From: Glandiceps talaboti | Lineage: Eukaryota > Hemichordata > Enteropneusta > Spengelidae | Length of the DNA: 64,000 nt | Reading direction: 5' to 3' | NCBI RefSeq assembly: GCF_964340395.1 | Contig: NC_135552.1 | Span: forward strand, 26,429,181 to 26,493,180 | Notes under the pieces: model-generated | Seen by the model: the letters and a program-made list of their open reading frames with translations, nothing else | What the model was told of the DNA's origin: nothing | Database searches by the model: none | Part shown: positions 41,201 to 52,485 of the stretch, piece after piece | Numbering within the stretch: position 1 is the first letter of the stretch | How the letters are laid out: every line of letters starts with the position of its first letter | Program-made: the position numbers and the translations under genes

Positions 41201-44200
41201 TAGATAGTCAACTGAAAGTATTTTGATTTTTGTGTTTCCCCATCAACAGGTACTTGTCCCCAAGAAGTAGAGAATATCGTAGTCACAGCAGATCTCCCAT
41301 GTCAAACAGAAGGCGTCACCTTGGAAGCAGGGTAGGTAGTCCACTTATTGCATGTCATCAAAGATAATTTTGTGTGGAGGAATAGTATCCAAGTTCCACT
41401 ATAATCTTACATTTCCATCCTTTGGTACTCCTATGTGCAACTGTATTGTAATTTGTATTGTATTTTGGTTTTCATTCTTGGCATACATGATTGATTGCTT
41501 GTAATATGATAGGTACTATCATAAGGGCTTCAACTACATGTTATTACCAGCATTTGCACCTTTCATCCAGAATGAAGAACAATTTAAAAACAAAACGAAA
41601 GGGATTTAGGGATTACTAAAAGTCATGTCACTCATTTGGTAAGTTTTCTGTTCCGCGGGGGTCAGTCACTTGAACAAAAAACTTGCACAAGAAGAAACAT
41701 GCCTGCAAGCTATACACCAGGATTAGGTGAGATTATTTGTTGAGATACTGTAACATTTTATGTTTACAATACTGGTAAATTGTAGTGGTTATGTTCTTAC
41801 TTATTTTGATGTGTGCTCACTTCAGTCTGTTATCAAATCACTAAAAAAATGATGATATAACAAGTATTGTCACATTATAACCCAAGTGCTCAAAATACCT
41901 GGAATCCTTTTGTTGAACAGGAGAATCCGGGTGTTAACAGATGCCTTGGCATTTTTGGTTTAAGCCTTTATACAACTGAGAGAGATCTGAGGGAAGTGTT
42001 CTCCAGATATGGACCAATTGAGCATGCTTCAGTGGTATACGATCAGCAGGTAATCATGGCTAAGTTGTTCTCTCTATACCTTGTATCTTACTGTGTAGGC
42101 CAATCCAAGGACTACTGAATGTCTGGGAGTGTTTGGTCTGAGCCTGTCAACTACAGAAAGAGATCTGAGGGATTCATTTCAAAGATATGGTCCACTGAAA
42201 AATGTTAATGTTGTCTATGATCATCAGGTAAAAAAATGTGATTATATAACAATATATGTAGGTTCCATAAAAATGAATGGCAGGCAAGTGTTCTGTACAG
42301 TGTGAAAATTTGACATCGGGAAGGGTGTTTGGGGGGACATTGTTGAAATTTTGCATTAATATGGCTGTATCTTTCTCTTTCTCTAAGACTGGCAGATCAC
42401 GTGGTTTCGCATTTGTTACATTTGAAGCACCTGATGATGCAAATGAGGTAAGTGTTTGTGGTTTTGTTTTATTCATTTCTCAAAACTTAATGTAGGATTG
42501 ATTAGTCGCTTACCAAGTTGGATGACCTTCTGTTTCAGTACAAGTATCATCAGGGTTCGCACGGTCCTGGAAAACCCTGGAATTTCAAACCCTCCCTGGA
42601 AAACCCTGGAAAAATGCGCCCTACCCCTGGAAAACCCTGGAAAATGATCATGTTCAATCGATCGATTAATATTGACGATCGTCATGTCCGTGCTCGAGCC
42701 ACCCATTCATATGATTCTGAATCTCGTAAATGTGAAATCGCGAAAATATTTTCAAAGTCTTTCGCCACGCTGGGTGATGAATCAAAATTCACGCCGATTG
42801 AACCCAGACAGTCAAGCGATCATTCCACGAGACACTTTGCCCCACAGACCGTGCGTATTAGTTGAATGGGCGCCGCAGTGTTTCTTTCGATCTTGCATAT
42901 ATTGCTACATCTCCCAGTCGTCATTTCAGGGACATGATATTGTAACAGTCCCGGCCGGGGTAACATGTACAGTAGGTCTGTTAACAAGATTATCGTAACA
43001 CTGTAGCGAGTATCAAAGCATCATCAACCTCGATTAGAAATTGTTACAAGTTCGGCGCTTCAACTGCACTTCCCTAGGGTTAGGGCCTAGGGAAGTGCAG
43101 TTGAATTTCCGGGTTGTGGAAGTACGGTTGTGACTTTTATTTTGTCGATAAATGGGTATTTGTGTTACATGTTCTAAAAGAATAAACTACTGTTTTATGT
43201 TGTCGCCGGTACAGTAACATTCGTCAATGGTCAAGTTGAGTTGAAATCGCGATGTTCCGCAACTCGTGGCATCGGTACATAAACATAGAGACGCGAGCGA
43301 TGAATGTATTCAGTTATTCATAGCTCGAAATTTCGTTACGTAAATGACGTTTTTATTCAAAATTTTGAAGAAAAAAATTATTTTAGGCGGCTTATAAATC
43401 TAGTTACATCAAACCAAACAATAATGAGGACAAACTTTAGTTTTTGATTTATTTTTCTGGATATGTCTGAATTAGACTTACGAATGCTGCGACTCAATCT
43501 TACACGATCAATGCACTAGCTTGACGAAACGGCTACTTAGGGACAGAGGTTTCTCCGTTAATCTTAGCGTGTAAACGTGGTTTTGAAACCAATATCTTGC
43601 ATAGTGTTGATTGCCTTTAAAATGTTTTGTGACATATGGGAACTGTTGCTGATTTTTCTCGTCCACATCAGACAATTAGATGTCATTCAATAAATATACT
43701 TTAGTGTCAACACCCCTGGAAAATGGCCAAAATCAATATGAATACCCCTGGAAAACTGACGAAAAACCCCTGGAAAGTCCTGGAATTTTGTTTTGCTTTG
43801 AGTGTACGAACCCTGATCATGTAATCATAAACTATTATTGTTTATGAGGACTTACAGTAGGAATGAAGTATTTCACTTTCGATAGCAAGGAGGACAGAAT
43901 GTAGTTAATTTTGTATCAACATGGATTATTAGCCAGAGCCACAAATAACACTGATGTGTTCCATATTCAGAAATGCGTGAAATGTGGCATTATGTAACAA
44001 GCTGATTTGAACATTCAATGATTCATGAATGTCAGCTGTGAAACCACACCCAGTGAAAGCAGTTGTGAAGAGTTCAAAGGTACCAGTGTAGCAGCAAACT
44101 GCAAATCCCAAAAACAGTTGTCCCTTATCTTGAACAAACAGATGACAATAAAATGTCATATGTAAACATTGCTAGGACTAGAATAAGATTAAAAAAATTG

Positions 44201-46184
44201 TTGAGATGTAAAATGTACACAGTCCAATAAAATGAGAGATATGTGATGTTTCTGGAACCCCCCTCCCCCCCTCTTGTGTATGAGCTAATGCCTTACACTA
44301 CTGAAAGTGTAACAAAAATGATTTTGTACACTTTCAGTAGTTTTGGGCATTAACTCATGGAAGGGTTATTCCCAAAATATCAGCCAGCTTTCATTTTATG
44401 AAACTGAACATAGTATACTAGTATCTCAAGTTTTTATACAACTAACATTACCTACTTATACAATAGTGTCTAACTTTCCTCAAGTACTCCATAGGAATGG
44501 TACATTTTGATTCAGACAAAATAAAAGCTTTCAGGTCCTGAAATTCTCTGCTCAAATGTAGTATTCTCAACTTTGTAATGCACTTATATTAACAGGCCAA
44601 GGAACGTACAAATGGTATGGAAATTGATGGTAGAAGAATCCGTGTAGATTTCTCCATTACAAAACGAGCACACACACCAACCCCTGGTATCTATATGGGC
44701 AGACCAACATAGTAAGTAATCTACCGGTAAAATAAATTTAATGTGGCATAGCTGGTGAATAGTGATATATCACCTCTGGTCTAGCAATATGAGAATAGAA
44801 GATAATTAATGCAATGTTATTCAAGCCTTCCCTCTACCTGAGTCAGATCTACATAGAATTGGTACATCTAGAAGTTCTATATCTTGTTACTGCTAATGCA
44901 AAATGTTGAGGGGTTGATTAACTTCAATCCTCTGTTTTCTATTTAATTCAATTTTAAAATAGCAGTTCATTTTATCAGTTACATAAGTGCAACACCGATA
45001 GCACAAACTAGGACTCCAACACAGCATTTTATATCATCTGTTAGATTACACATTTCTAAATCACTATTACATTCTTTGCAGTCCAAAGCGTTCGGCATAT
45101 GACCAGTATGATAGTAGGGAACGTGGTGGCAGTAGACATTATGAGCGTGAACGTGGTGGTGAGCGTGAACCAAGATACCGAAGGTCACCATCTCCATATT
45201 ATAACAGACGCTCACCATCACCATACTATAGACGGCGATATTCACGGTCACGGTCGAGGTCATACTCCAGATCCCCAAGTAAGTAGACATTTAAACATCT
45301 TGATCACTTCCAGGTATTAACGTAATGTGGGTGTTTGTTTCCTCCACATCACGTCAACACTTGGACTGTAAGATATGTCATCTTATTCAGTCTTCTTAAC
45401 CATAATGAGTGCTGGCTGATAGCGTGGCATGAATGTCGTATCTTTCAGACTAATCAACATTATGTCAAATTTTCTAGTATCTACACAGAAAATGTCTGCT
45501 GGCTAATCTTAGAAATCCTTTGGTTTCAAACTTCTTGTGGAAAGTTGTGAAATATCCACCCTGCAGTCACTACTCCAGGGAAATGAGATTTGCAAATCAA
45601 CCAGCCTAAAAATAGATGTCTGGCTAGTAAACCTCTCCATCTCGAATTACCGTAGTCATACGACATAATTTTGGCAATATGTAACAAAACTACTCATCTA
45701 AAAGACTTGGTTTAACTTTTAAATGTGTTTTATGGAAAATTGCTTGATAACTAATTAAAACACCATGTAATTCTGAATAACAAAGTTTACGATTATCTGT
45801 AAATGTTAACCTGAACCATGAAATAGGAAAATCTGTCTTTTTTTTCAAAATGCTAGTTTCGGGTGGATTGAAATTAATTGTACCTTATTGAGAGTCTGTC
45901 TATAAATAAATCATTGCAAACCTTACATTCCTAACCCAAGTATTTAAATATATATTGATTCAGCCCAGTTATTTATAGTAAGCCAGAACTTGATTTCTTT
46001 GAACTATAGACCCCACCAATGAAGAGGAGCTCAGTCTCTATGTGAAATATTTGGGTTAGAAATGTATGTTTCACAATATTACTGAAGTCATAGACAATTC
46101 AAGCGTTTCTCGAGCCATGTATGTACATATATAAATCTCTGATTTGTCATTTATGCTCTTTTTTTCACCCATGTAGGACGATAT
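35246..46184 (+). CDS. tra2: Transformer-2 (Tra2) SR-like splicing factor
   Basis: Exons: 35246-35278, 35534-35766, 41250-41331, then 41921-42049 or 42099-42227, then 42388-42447, 44596-44711, 45082-45278 and 46177-46184. With one RRM half-exon the product is 285 residues, close to human TRA2B (288). It begins [11 protein letters not shown], followed by an RS1 domain (about 14-115). The RRM (about 118-200) has RNP2 CLGIFG and RNP1 RGFAFVTF. The family-specific linker [13 protein letters not shown] and a second RS domain follow, and the protein ends SRSPRRY. All phases close, and the final 8-nt coding exon restores the conserved RRY end. Tra2 binds GAA-rich exonic enhancers in the nucleus and promotes exon inclusion; in insects it works with Tra in sex determination. 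The unusual feature is the duplicated RRM exon. Confidence 0.96.
36017..36376. mobile_element. Foldback element (family also at 23448)
   Basis: The arms start AAAGTGGCCATATGGATGAG and end CTCATCCATATGACCACTTT, nearly perfect complements of about 150 bp. The loop contains GTACAATAACAAACTTTTTA as in the ICE2-intron copy. Confidence 0.85.
36641..36806. mobile_element. Short foldback element
   Basis: AAAAAAACGTTCCTCCGGAT at the left is matched by ATCCGGAGGAACGTTTTTT at the right. Confidence 0.7.
37815..39122. mobile_element. Composite foldback element of about 1.3 kb
   Basis: The outer ends read TATAGGCCGAGTCT and AGACTCGGCCATATA. Inside, 37830-38352 is itself a long inverted repeat (TAGTACCACC, CACCGCGGTGGCACTAGCC and CGAGAAATATCG-type blocks in both arms). 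The block GTCAGCAGCATATTGTTCT occurs at both about 38389 and 39065. This looks like one element inside another, or a foldback with internal duplication. It is GC-richer and more CpG-rich than its surroundings. Confidence 0.7.
39472..39732. mobile_element. Foldback element with poly-C loop
   Basis: Left arm AGTCGCTTGTAAACTGTTA and CCTTTCCTAAATGG, right arm CCATTTAGGAAAGG and TAACAGTTTACAAGCGACT. The loop contains a run of 18 C's. Confidence 0.8.
40338..40600 (+). mobile_element. tRNA-derived SINE, copy 2
   Basis: A tRNA-like head (GGTGGTCGAGTGGTTAAAC, box B decayed to GGGGTTCAATTAA) is followed by TTCAGTTTGACTCTACCGAC and CAGGTTTTCCCCGGGTACTC. The tail is (ATT)n. It matches copy 1 at 14738-15003. 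Confidence 0.8.
41921..42049 (+). CDS. tra2: Tra2 RRM half-exon, version A
   Basis: 129 nt, phase 0 at both ends (acceptor TTGAACAG, donor CAG|GTAATC). It encodes [20 protein letters not shown] onward to [11 protein letters not shown], covering beta1 (RNP2), alpha1 and beta2 of the RRM. It joins directly to exon 42388 (TGRSRGFAF). Confidence 0.95.
42099..42227 (+). CDS. tra2: Tra2 RRM half-exon, version B (tandem duplicate)
   Basis: 129 nt, phase 0 at both ends (acceptor TTACTGTGTAG, donor CAG|GTAAAA). It encodes [20 protein letters not shown] onward to [11 protein letters not shown]. It has 27 of 43 residues in common with version A and no stop. The ANP start and the CLGVFG RNP2 are closer to the vertebrate protein than version A. 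The splice sites are intact and the frame is compatible with the same flanking exons, so it looks like a functional alternative exon. Confidence 0.9.
42551..43815. mobile_element. Non-autonomous DNA transposon with ATCAT target duplication
   Basis: Termini are CAGGGTTCG at 42551 and CGAACCCTG ending at 43815, flanked on both sides by ATCAT (42546-42550 and 43816-43820). Subterminal regions are dense in CCCTGGAAAA-type motifs in inverted orientation. A central palindrome (CACTTCCCTAGGG against CCTAGGGAAGTG) lies at about 43068-43104. No transposase frame was found. It sits in Tra2 intron 42448-44595. Confidence 0.85.
44276..44362. repeat. Strong hairpin in a Tra2 intron
   Basis: ATGAGCTAATGCC and CTACTGAAAGTGTA at the left pair with TACACTTTCAGTAG and GGGCATTAACTCAT at the right. 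The loop is short (about 15 nt). It could affect splicing or be a miniature element. Confidence 0.65.
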
Positions 46185-48260
46185 TAAACTGATCCAAAGT
46201 CAGTGACAGCTGTTTTAACTGGAGACCCAACCCACAGGACTTTCTGCTTTGTGTTTCTTTAGCCTTTACTTAGCCTTCAAACATTGAGATAGAAAAATAG
46301 TGTTGTTTTTTTTAATTTCTTGCAAGCCGATCAATGAGATGGCGTTGCATTCACAGTTGTGTAGAGCAAGATGTAAGATTCAGTATTTCACATTTAAGAC
46401 ATTGATATTCCTTTCCACCTTGTAGTCAGAGGTAGAGTTGCTGTAGTTAGGATTATTAGTTTTTGTATTTTGCTTGTCATTTTAGAGAAATCACTAGGGT
46501 TATTCAAGACCCCGGTATAGTGTTATGAACTTTGAACTTTAACTTTTAATGTATATTTGATAGAGCTGTGACATTTGAGAAGAATTTAAAAGACGAAATA
46601 AGAGTACCTGCAGATATGCCTGATAAATTTCAAGACATTTTGATGAGTTTTTGTAGCACAGACATTGTATTTCCCCCACATGTACGAATAGTCCCTCCTG
46701 ATACTCTGTACAATAGTGATAGGTGAACCATATTGGGGGCAGGTATGTATAACTTGATGGGAAATAAAACAAATGAGAGTACCATTATAAGGGCTAACTG
46801 GAATTTCTTGTTGTAGTCTAATAGGCATGAAGAAATGCTCTTACAAATTGAAGAGAAAGAAATTGAAGAAAAAGAAAAATGAAGAGAAAACGATGTGTAG
46901 GGCAAAATGAAAATCCTCCGTATATATTTGGAAGGTGAAGGAGAAGTAGTTTTCAGTGGCATCTCTCTTCACCGACCTACTGCTAAGGTCAAGTTTGAAG
47001 AAAAGAAAATGAAGAGAGAAAGAAAGAAAGTGGTGACTAAGTTTGAGAAGTACTTTCAGAAGAAGTGGTTAAAATCTTGCAAGTCATCTACCGCCTTCAT
47101 GAAAGTGAAGGCTAGAAATGAAGTTTATGTTGATCCCCGAGTGGGAGAAAAATTGAAGATTGAAGAATGGCGAATTATGAAGTAAATTTCTTTTGTCTTT
47201 CCTTTTCGATTGACAATATTTCGATAATTTCTCTGATTCCAACCACTATTCCTCATCAGTACAATTGAACATTTTTCGTCAGAAACCTCTTTGTTACAAA
47301 ATTGATAAATTGGTCTGAACAAAACACCCTTTCAAAGCATGATAACTTGGCAAGATTTTGAAGGAAAGAACCAACATATTTCAGTCAATCCAGTCACCAA
47401 ATCATAAAAACAAAAACTGATCACATATATTGCCTTTTCAGTTTCAATTGAAGCTTGAAGAAGGAAAAAAAATTGAAGAGCAAGCAAGCAAGAGAGTGAA
47501 GAGAGAAAATCTGAAGACTCAGAAAAAATCAGGGTAAAATTGTCCCAAAAGCTCTACTATATTTTGTTGTCTTCAGTTGTAGTTAGCATGTTGAATTTGT
47601 ACAGTTTAGTGAAACATTTTGTGTTAGCATGTGAAATATGACGCCCCTCTACTGTCCAAAGAAGAATGATGAGTGTAGATGTGGGTTTTTCTAGAGGGTA
47701 AGTATGATGGGGTCACCTACGAATTGGGTTTTGGCAGGGATGGCGTGCCTTCTGTTTTTATTCACAGATAAGAGACCAAAGTGGTGTATACTAAGAAGAC
47801 AAGGTCAAGAGATGTGTGCAGCGGCAGTTCTGAAATATGTTTTATCAATTTGGAATGTGTTTTTGTTGTAGTACAACAGTCATTAAACATCAGTATATTG
47901 AAATCAAAATGCTAGTATTGTTTGTGGTAGTTTATTCTAGGCATGGCAGTATGTTGGACATTTGTGGAAATCATTCAGTGTCATCCAAGATATCCCGAAT
48001 AACACTGCTTTTTGGAAATGATTATTTTCACTCTTTGAACACAGTTCATTTTGTATGTCATTCTAATTTGGACGACAAGAAGGCCTCTTGAAAACACTTT
48101 AATAGTGACTGTGAAAGATAACAAGACAAAGATATATCCATGTGACTGTGTTGCCGAGCCATACATATATCTTGCTTGAAAAAAAGGACTCGCTACTGGT
48201 AATAGGGAACTTGCAAACCCGCCATGTTGAATGTTGCATCATGGGAAATGTGATAATAAA
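46185..48260 (+). promoter_or_regulatory. Probable Tra2 3' UTR / 3' flank, rich in GAAGA motifs
   Basis: After the stop codon at 46182-46184 the plus strand carries more than a dozen GAAGA, TGAAGA or AGAAGAAG motifs between about 46825 and 47530. GAA repeats are the known binding site class of Tra2. AATAAA-like signals occur at about 46764 and 48256, so the cluster lies inside the 3' UTR only if the distal site is used. A 92-codon frame at 46907-47185 lies in the cluster; its Lys/Glu bias reflects the GAA-rich sequence. Confidence 0.5.
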
Positions 48261-49106
48261 TACATGTACTAATCAATTAGTATTGTAAACAATGTTGTTA
48301 AATTGTTTATAACCACGAATGATCAAGTCATTTAGCTTGACCAGTGTGGGAGGTTTATTTCATAGGTAGCCCCAGATAAGATATTACGATAACCACAGAT
48401 AATCCCATAGTCCTTTGCATCTGAGCATGCTCAGTCTGGATTGCAAGTTCCCTATTGTAATTCCTTTAAACCCAATTCTCAGTACCTGCAATAGCTTTTT
48501 ACCTCATGCTAGAGGGTCCAACGGAACAAGGAGTCAACTTATTCTTGCATGCTCTGTAGTATTGCATGTGAAGCAGAAAAGTTGTAGCGTTGACCAACAA
48601 ATCAGATATTCATTATTTGTATGTGCCTAGACACATGAGGCAGTAATATACTATTCCAGGTACAGAGAATTTAAGTTCTGGACTGGTATTAACCGAAGTG
48701 TCTGTCCCCACCCTTCCCCCAAGTTCTACACACTAAAATATTTACCAGTTTTAATGGAATGGTGAAGTTGCTCTGCTCTCCCTCCCCATTGAATTTACTT
48801 CTCAGTTATATCCAAAGTCATTCAGACATGGCCAATCTTCACTGGAATTGTTATATGCCCATGTTGGTATGAGGAACATTTATAATTATATTCAGACCAC
48901 CAAATTGTAATTGTTAGTCTGAGATTTACAGCCCCCAGACTTTTGGAAGCGTGCAAGTCAGGTTGTATGGTTATCATGTTTAGACTAAGGACCCATTGCA
49001 TCCTTATCATAAACATACTAACACCATTCAGTTGATACCCAGCTGAGTCATAACGTTTTCAAAATTAGACAGTTGAAGACTTTCACGTACAAGGTTGAAT
49101 AGTTAC

Positions 49107-49435
49107 AATGTCATCCCCACTATTTGTCATCATCCAGCCAAAGAAAATACGGGTGACCTAAGGGGCCTTTGTCACTACGAGTCGCCAGACAGTAGTAACA
49201 ACCCTTATGGGACATGAGTATTTTCTGGTTGAATGAAGAAAAACGTCGGAGAATAACATAATTATACCAGCGCTAGTAATATCAAAGAAAAACGGGGGAA
49301 AATATTGGCAATTTTGAACGTTATGACTCATTTCGCACATAGCACGGCAGAACCAGTGAAGTAGACACACGTTGACGTAGAACGAGTTTATATTCCATAT
49401 TTTTTGTTCAACTTTGCTCGTGGATGGTGTGATAA
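49107..49435 (+). mobile_element. Dispersed element copy (family also at 22855 and 12905)
   Basis: Collinear with 22855-23210, sharing GTGACCTAAGGGGCC, CATGAGTATTTTC and GAATAACATAATTATACCAG. Confidence 0.75.
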
Positions 49436-49845
49436 ACTATGCAGTTTTGCTACAATGTCACTTGCGCTATTAGTGTTTTGACAAATCACTCACAAAAGAG
49501 TCCGTTCTTTAACAATAAAAATGCCACACCAAATGTAATACAGACAAAACAAACATACAACAAACTAAGGCGTCTAACGCAGTGCATCTTGGAACCTGAA
49601 CAAACTGTTTATACTTTTCACTCTACATGACTGACAGGGACCTTACTAATACAGGTAGGACTGGTACTTTGTGAAAATTACATGTGCATTATGAAACTTA
49701 GGGCCACATGTCTAAATTCAACCAGAAAATAAGTCAAAAGTGTCCAAAATATTTCCACATAAGGGACTAAGCAACTGTCGGGCAAATATGGGGTCAAAGA
49801 TCGTACATATGTTCCTACATTAAAAAGTCCCGGGGGGGGGGGGGG

Positions 49846-50290
49846 GGGGCTACTTCCCTTATTTGAGTATATGTATATGTGCCGCCCTTTGGGGTGTGTT
49901 TTCCAGCCCTTTGGTCTAAAATGGGGTCTGTTTTTTTCGAGCTGAAGAGTCTAAAACGGGGTCCACTTTGCATTATTCATGTATTTGGCCTGGTCTAAAA
50001 TGTGTTCCAACATCCTTTACCAAATCATAACTGCCATTAATTGCTCCAAAATGTTGCCTCCTAAGGAAAATGTAAAACTGTCATCTTTTAGAAAGATAAA
50101 CCTGTAATGGTCTAAAATGGGGTATGGATTTTTGGTCAAAGCGGGTCAGAAATGGGGCGGCGTGGGGTTTCCAGCACTGACTACACACTCCCCTACCAGA
50201 GCTGACCACGGGTACCGCCCCCGGGGAAAAGTCACGAGTTGAACAGGGGTCAAAGTGCGGCACATATGAACATACATTTACTATGCGGTT
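49846..50290 (+). mobile_element. Dispersed repeat with TCTAAAATGGGGT motifs
   Basis: The first 165 bp match 17640-17812 inverted. TCTAAAA(T/C)GGGGT recurs four times through about 50120. The region starts with a poly-G run and ends without a clear terminus. Confidence 0.6.
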
Positions 50291-50883
50291 AAAAAGGCTG
50301 ACTTTTGATGACGTTACATTTGTATTTGTATTTGCTTTCTATATATATTTTTTTTCTTCATTTTTATTTCTCGGCATTTCACAATGGTTCAGACTTCAGT
50401 CTCTTACTACCGATATCCCTTATGGAAGGCGCCATCACCCGACAAAATGCTAGAGGATGTGTTGAGTATTTATTGGCTACTATTACCACAATACGATCCT
50501 TACCCTGATCCTTACCAACCCTTTGCTGATAGAGAATCAGCAGAACAATGTGTTGAGAATTTTTTTTGAAACACTCGATATTAGCTGTGACGTAATACGC
50601 AATGTACGAGTATTTCAACTGCGCCACTCGATCGGACACGTTGTAGAGAGATGAGATTTCTATATATTTAATTTGGTAAGATTATTCTCTCAAATAGTCG
50701 ATATTATCTCGAGGAATTTATTCAACTAGATGTCTCGAAAGTAGCTAGGTCGTGCAACTACTTATGACATTTTTGATAGTGATACAGGAATTTTGTTACA
50801 CTCTGCCCATTTGCTGTGTGAAAGCTAACCAACTTGGGTTTTATGATGAAATACATTCGTTCAAAGCGATTGAAATGTGAACA

Positions 50884-50886
50884 GAT

Positions 50887-50937
<51 letters not shown>

Positions 50938-50946
50938 AGGGAGGGA
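50884..50946. repeat. (TG)n(AG)n microsatellite with G runs
   Basis: TG repeats pass into AG repeats and then into GGGGGGGAGGGAGGG. Confidence 0.95.
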
Positions 50947-52485
50947 GAGAGGGGAGATGCAATTGCGCGATTTCAGTTGAAGATCTAGAGGGCGTCTGTC
51001 AATGGAATGGGGTACAAGGAAATGCAAACTATGCTACTCTGAAACTCGTTCCAGCTGTGGGAAGGGGGGGGGGGGGAGAGGAGCGAACAAAACGGTTGTT
51101 GAACATAAATAAGGGAACATCCTTATTTAAATGCACCACAACCTTTATTAGGATAGGGGTATTGGTTGTGACGGGGAGAGGACGGCCAGTATAGGGTACC
51201 GTGGAGATTATCGCGTGGGGGAGGGGGGGGGGGGGTACTAGTGTAGGAGGACATTTTTTAGTACATCAAAGAGAGGGGATAGAGCTACTTCCATTTAAGT
51301 AAAAATAAATTGCAAAATTATTGTTTAATGGTTTCCAAGCAACTTCGGTAATGACTTCAAAAAATTTATTCGTTGGCTGCAGCTTTATGTATGTAAGGGA
51401 CAGTGTCTGAATAATGCTATATAAATGGGAAACAATCTAATTTAGCTATGTATTGAAGACGTTGGAAAGATGTAACCTTTGAAGTGTCAATTTTATGACC
51501 TTTCGCGCCATGCGCTCTGAGACAAATTGAATTGGAAATTCACACATCACAAAACGTAGTGAGTAGAATACGACGTGCTATTGCACAAGTAAAACGGGGG
51601 ATCCGGAGCCTTGATATCACTTTACAAACAAACGATGAACTTCTAGTATTCGTAAGACTATGTGATGCTTTCCATGGCATGTTTAGGCTCTGAGGTTTAA
51701 GTAACAAATCCTAATCTAAGAAGTGTAAGTTTGTATTTTGTAATCACTTTACTTTGGTTATGATGTACAATGAGTTTAGTTTCTCTTAGGTGCTATTTAC
51801 ATTACCATGATACATTGTTTTAATACTATTATAATCACTGTTAAATCGCCAGCTTTCCCCACAATTCCCATAAACATGGTGAAAGTTTGTGTTTTCGCTG
51901 GTAAAAGTCTATCATCGACGACCCCCATCTCGTAAATATTCCTGGCTACTTTATTAATGTTGTTTTGTTATAATTTGCACCGTATACACACAATATATAC
52001 ATTGTACTTAGGTGATAATGATTATGAAGACTCCACCTCGGTTAAAATCACCAAATAATATAATGAGCACGTTCCACTAGGGAATTGGTTAAGGAAATTC
52101 ATTATTGACACCTAGTACCAATTGTTTCCTTTCAACAGTTTCTAAAGCAACATTTTTCCTTTGTGCACAATTTGGATATTTTCAATTATTCAAATATAAA
52201 CTGAATTTCTTTTTTACTTCCTTTTTAGTCCAATAACAGATTCTTTGTAGCACTATAAACGGATGACGTCATTTTGCAATTAATGACGTACTCGGATATC
52301 ACGTGACAGGGTTAATTAAGTTTTAACGACAGCCCATTCTTGCGGTGTCACCGACATGTAACAAAACTTCGATAATACAGAGGCAATTCGACTACTGGAC
52401 TGAATGAGTGGGCGATGCTCCGAATCTCAGTGTTGGGGCGTGGAATCAGTGTTAAGAGGGAGGAGTTGTTTATTCGCTGACAAGG

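Larger units (their letters stand above)
35767..41249 (+). other. Large Tra2 intron 2, filled with foldback elements and a SINE
   Basis: This 5.5-kb intron (GTATGT to TCAACAG) holds foldback elements at 36017-36376, 36641-36806, 37815-39122 and 39472-39732, and a SINE at 40338-40600. I found no exon with conserved coding content. A poison exon such as the one in vertebrate TRA2B could be hidden here, but I cannot point to it. Confidence 0.7.
48261..52400. other. Intergenic stretch with dispersed repeats, no gene seen
   Basis: It contains an element copy at 49107-49435, another family at 49846-50290, and simple repeats at 50884-50946. Poly-G runs lie near 49830, 51065 and 51220. No frame shows conserved domains or splice-supported coding. 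Confidence 0.55.

Noticed and set aside
45082-45293. Tra2 ending at SRSPSK by read-through of the 45278 donor
   Set aside because: Splicing to 46177 restores PRRY, the conserved end of the family; read-through may be a minor form.
50384-50569. 61-codon frame with YPLWKAPSPDKM
   Set aside because: No homology recognised, no splice context, short.
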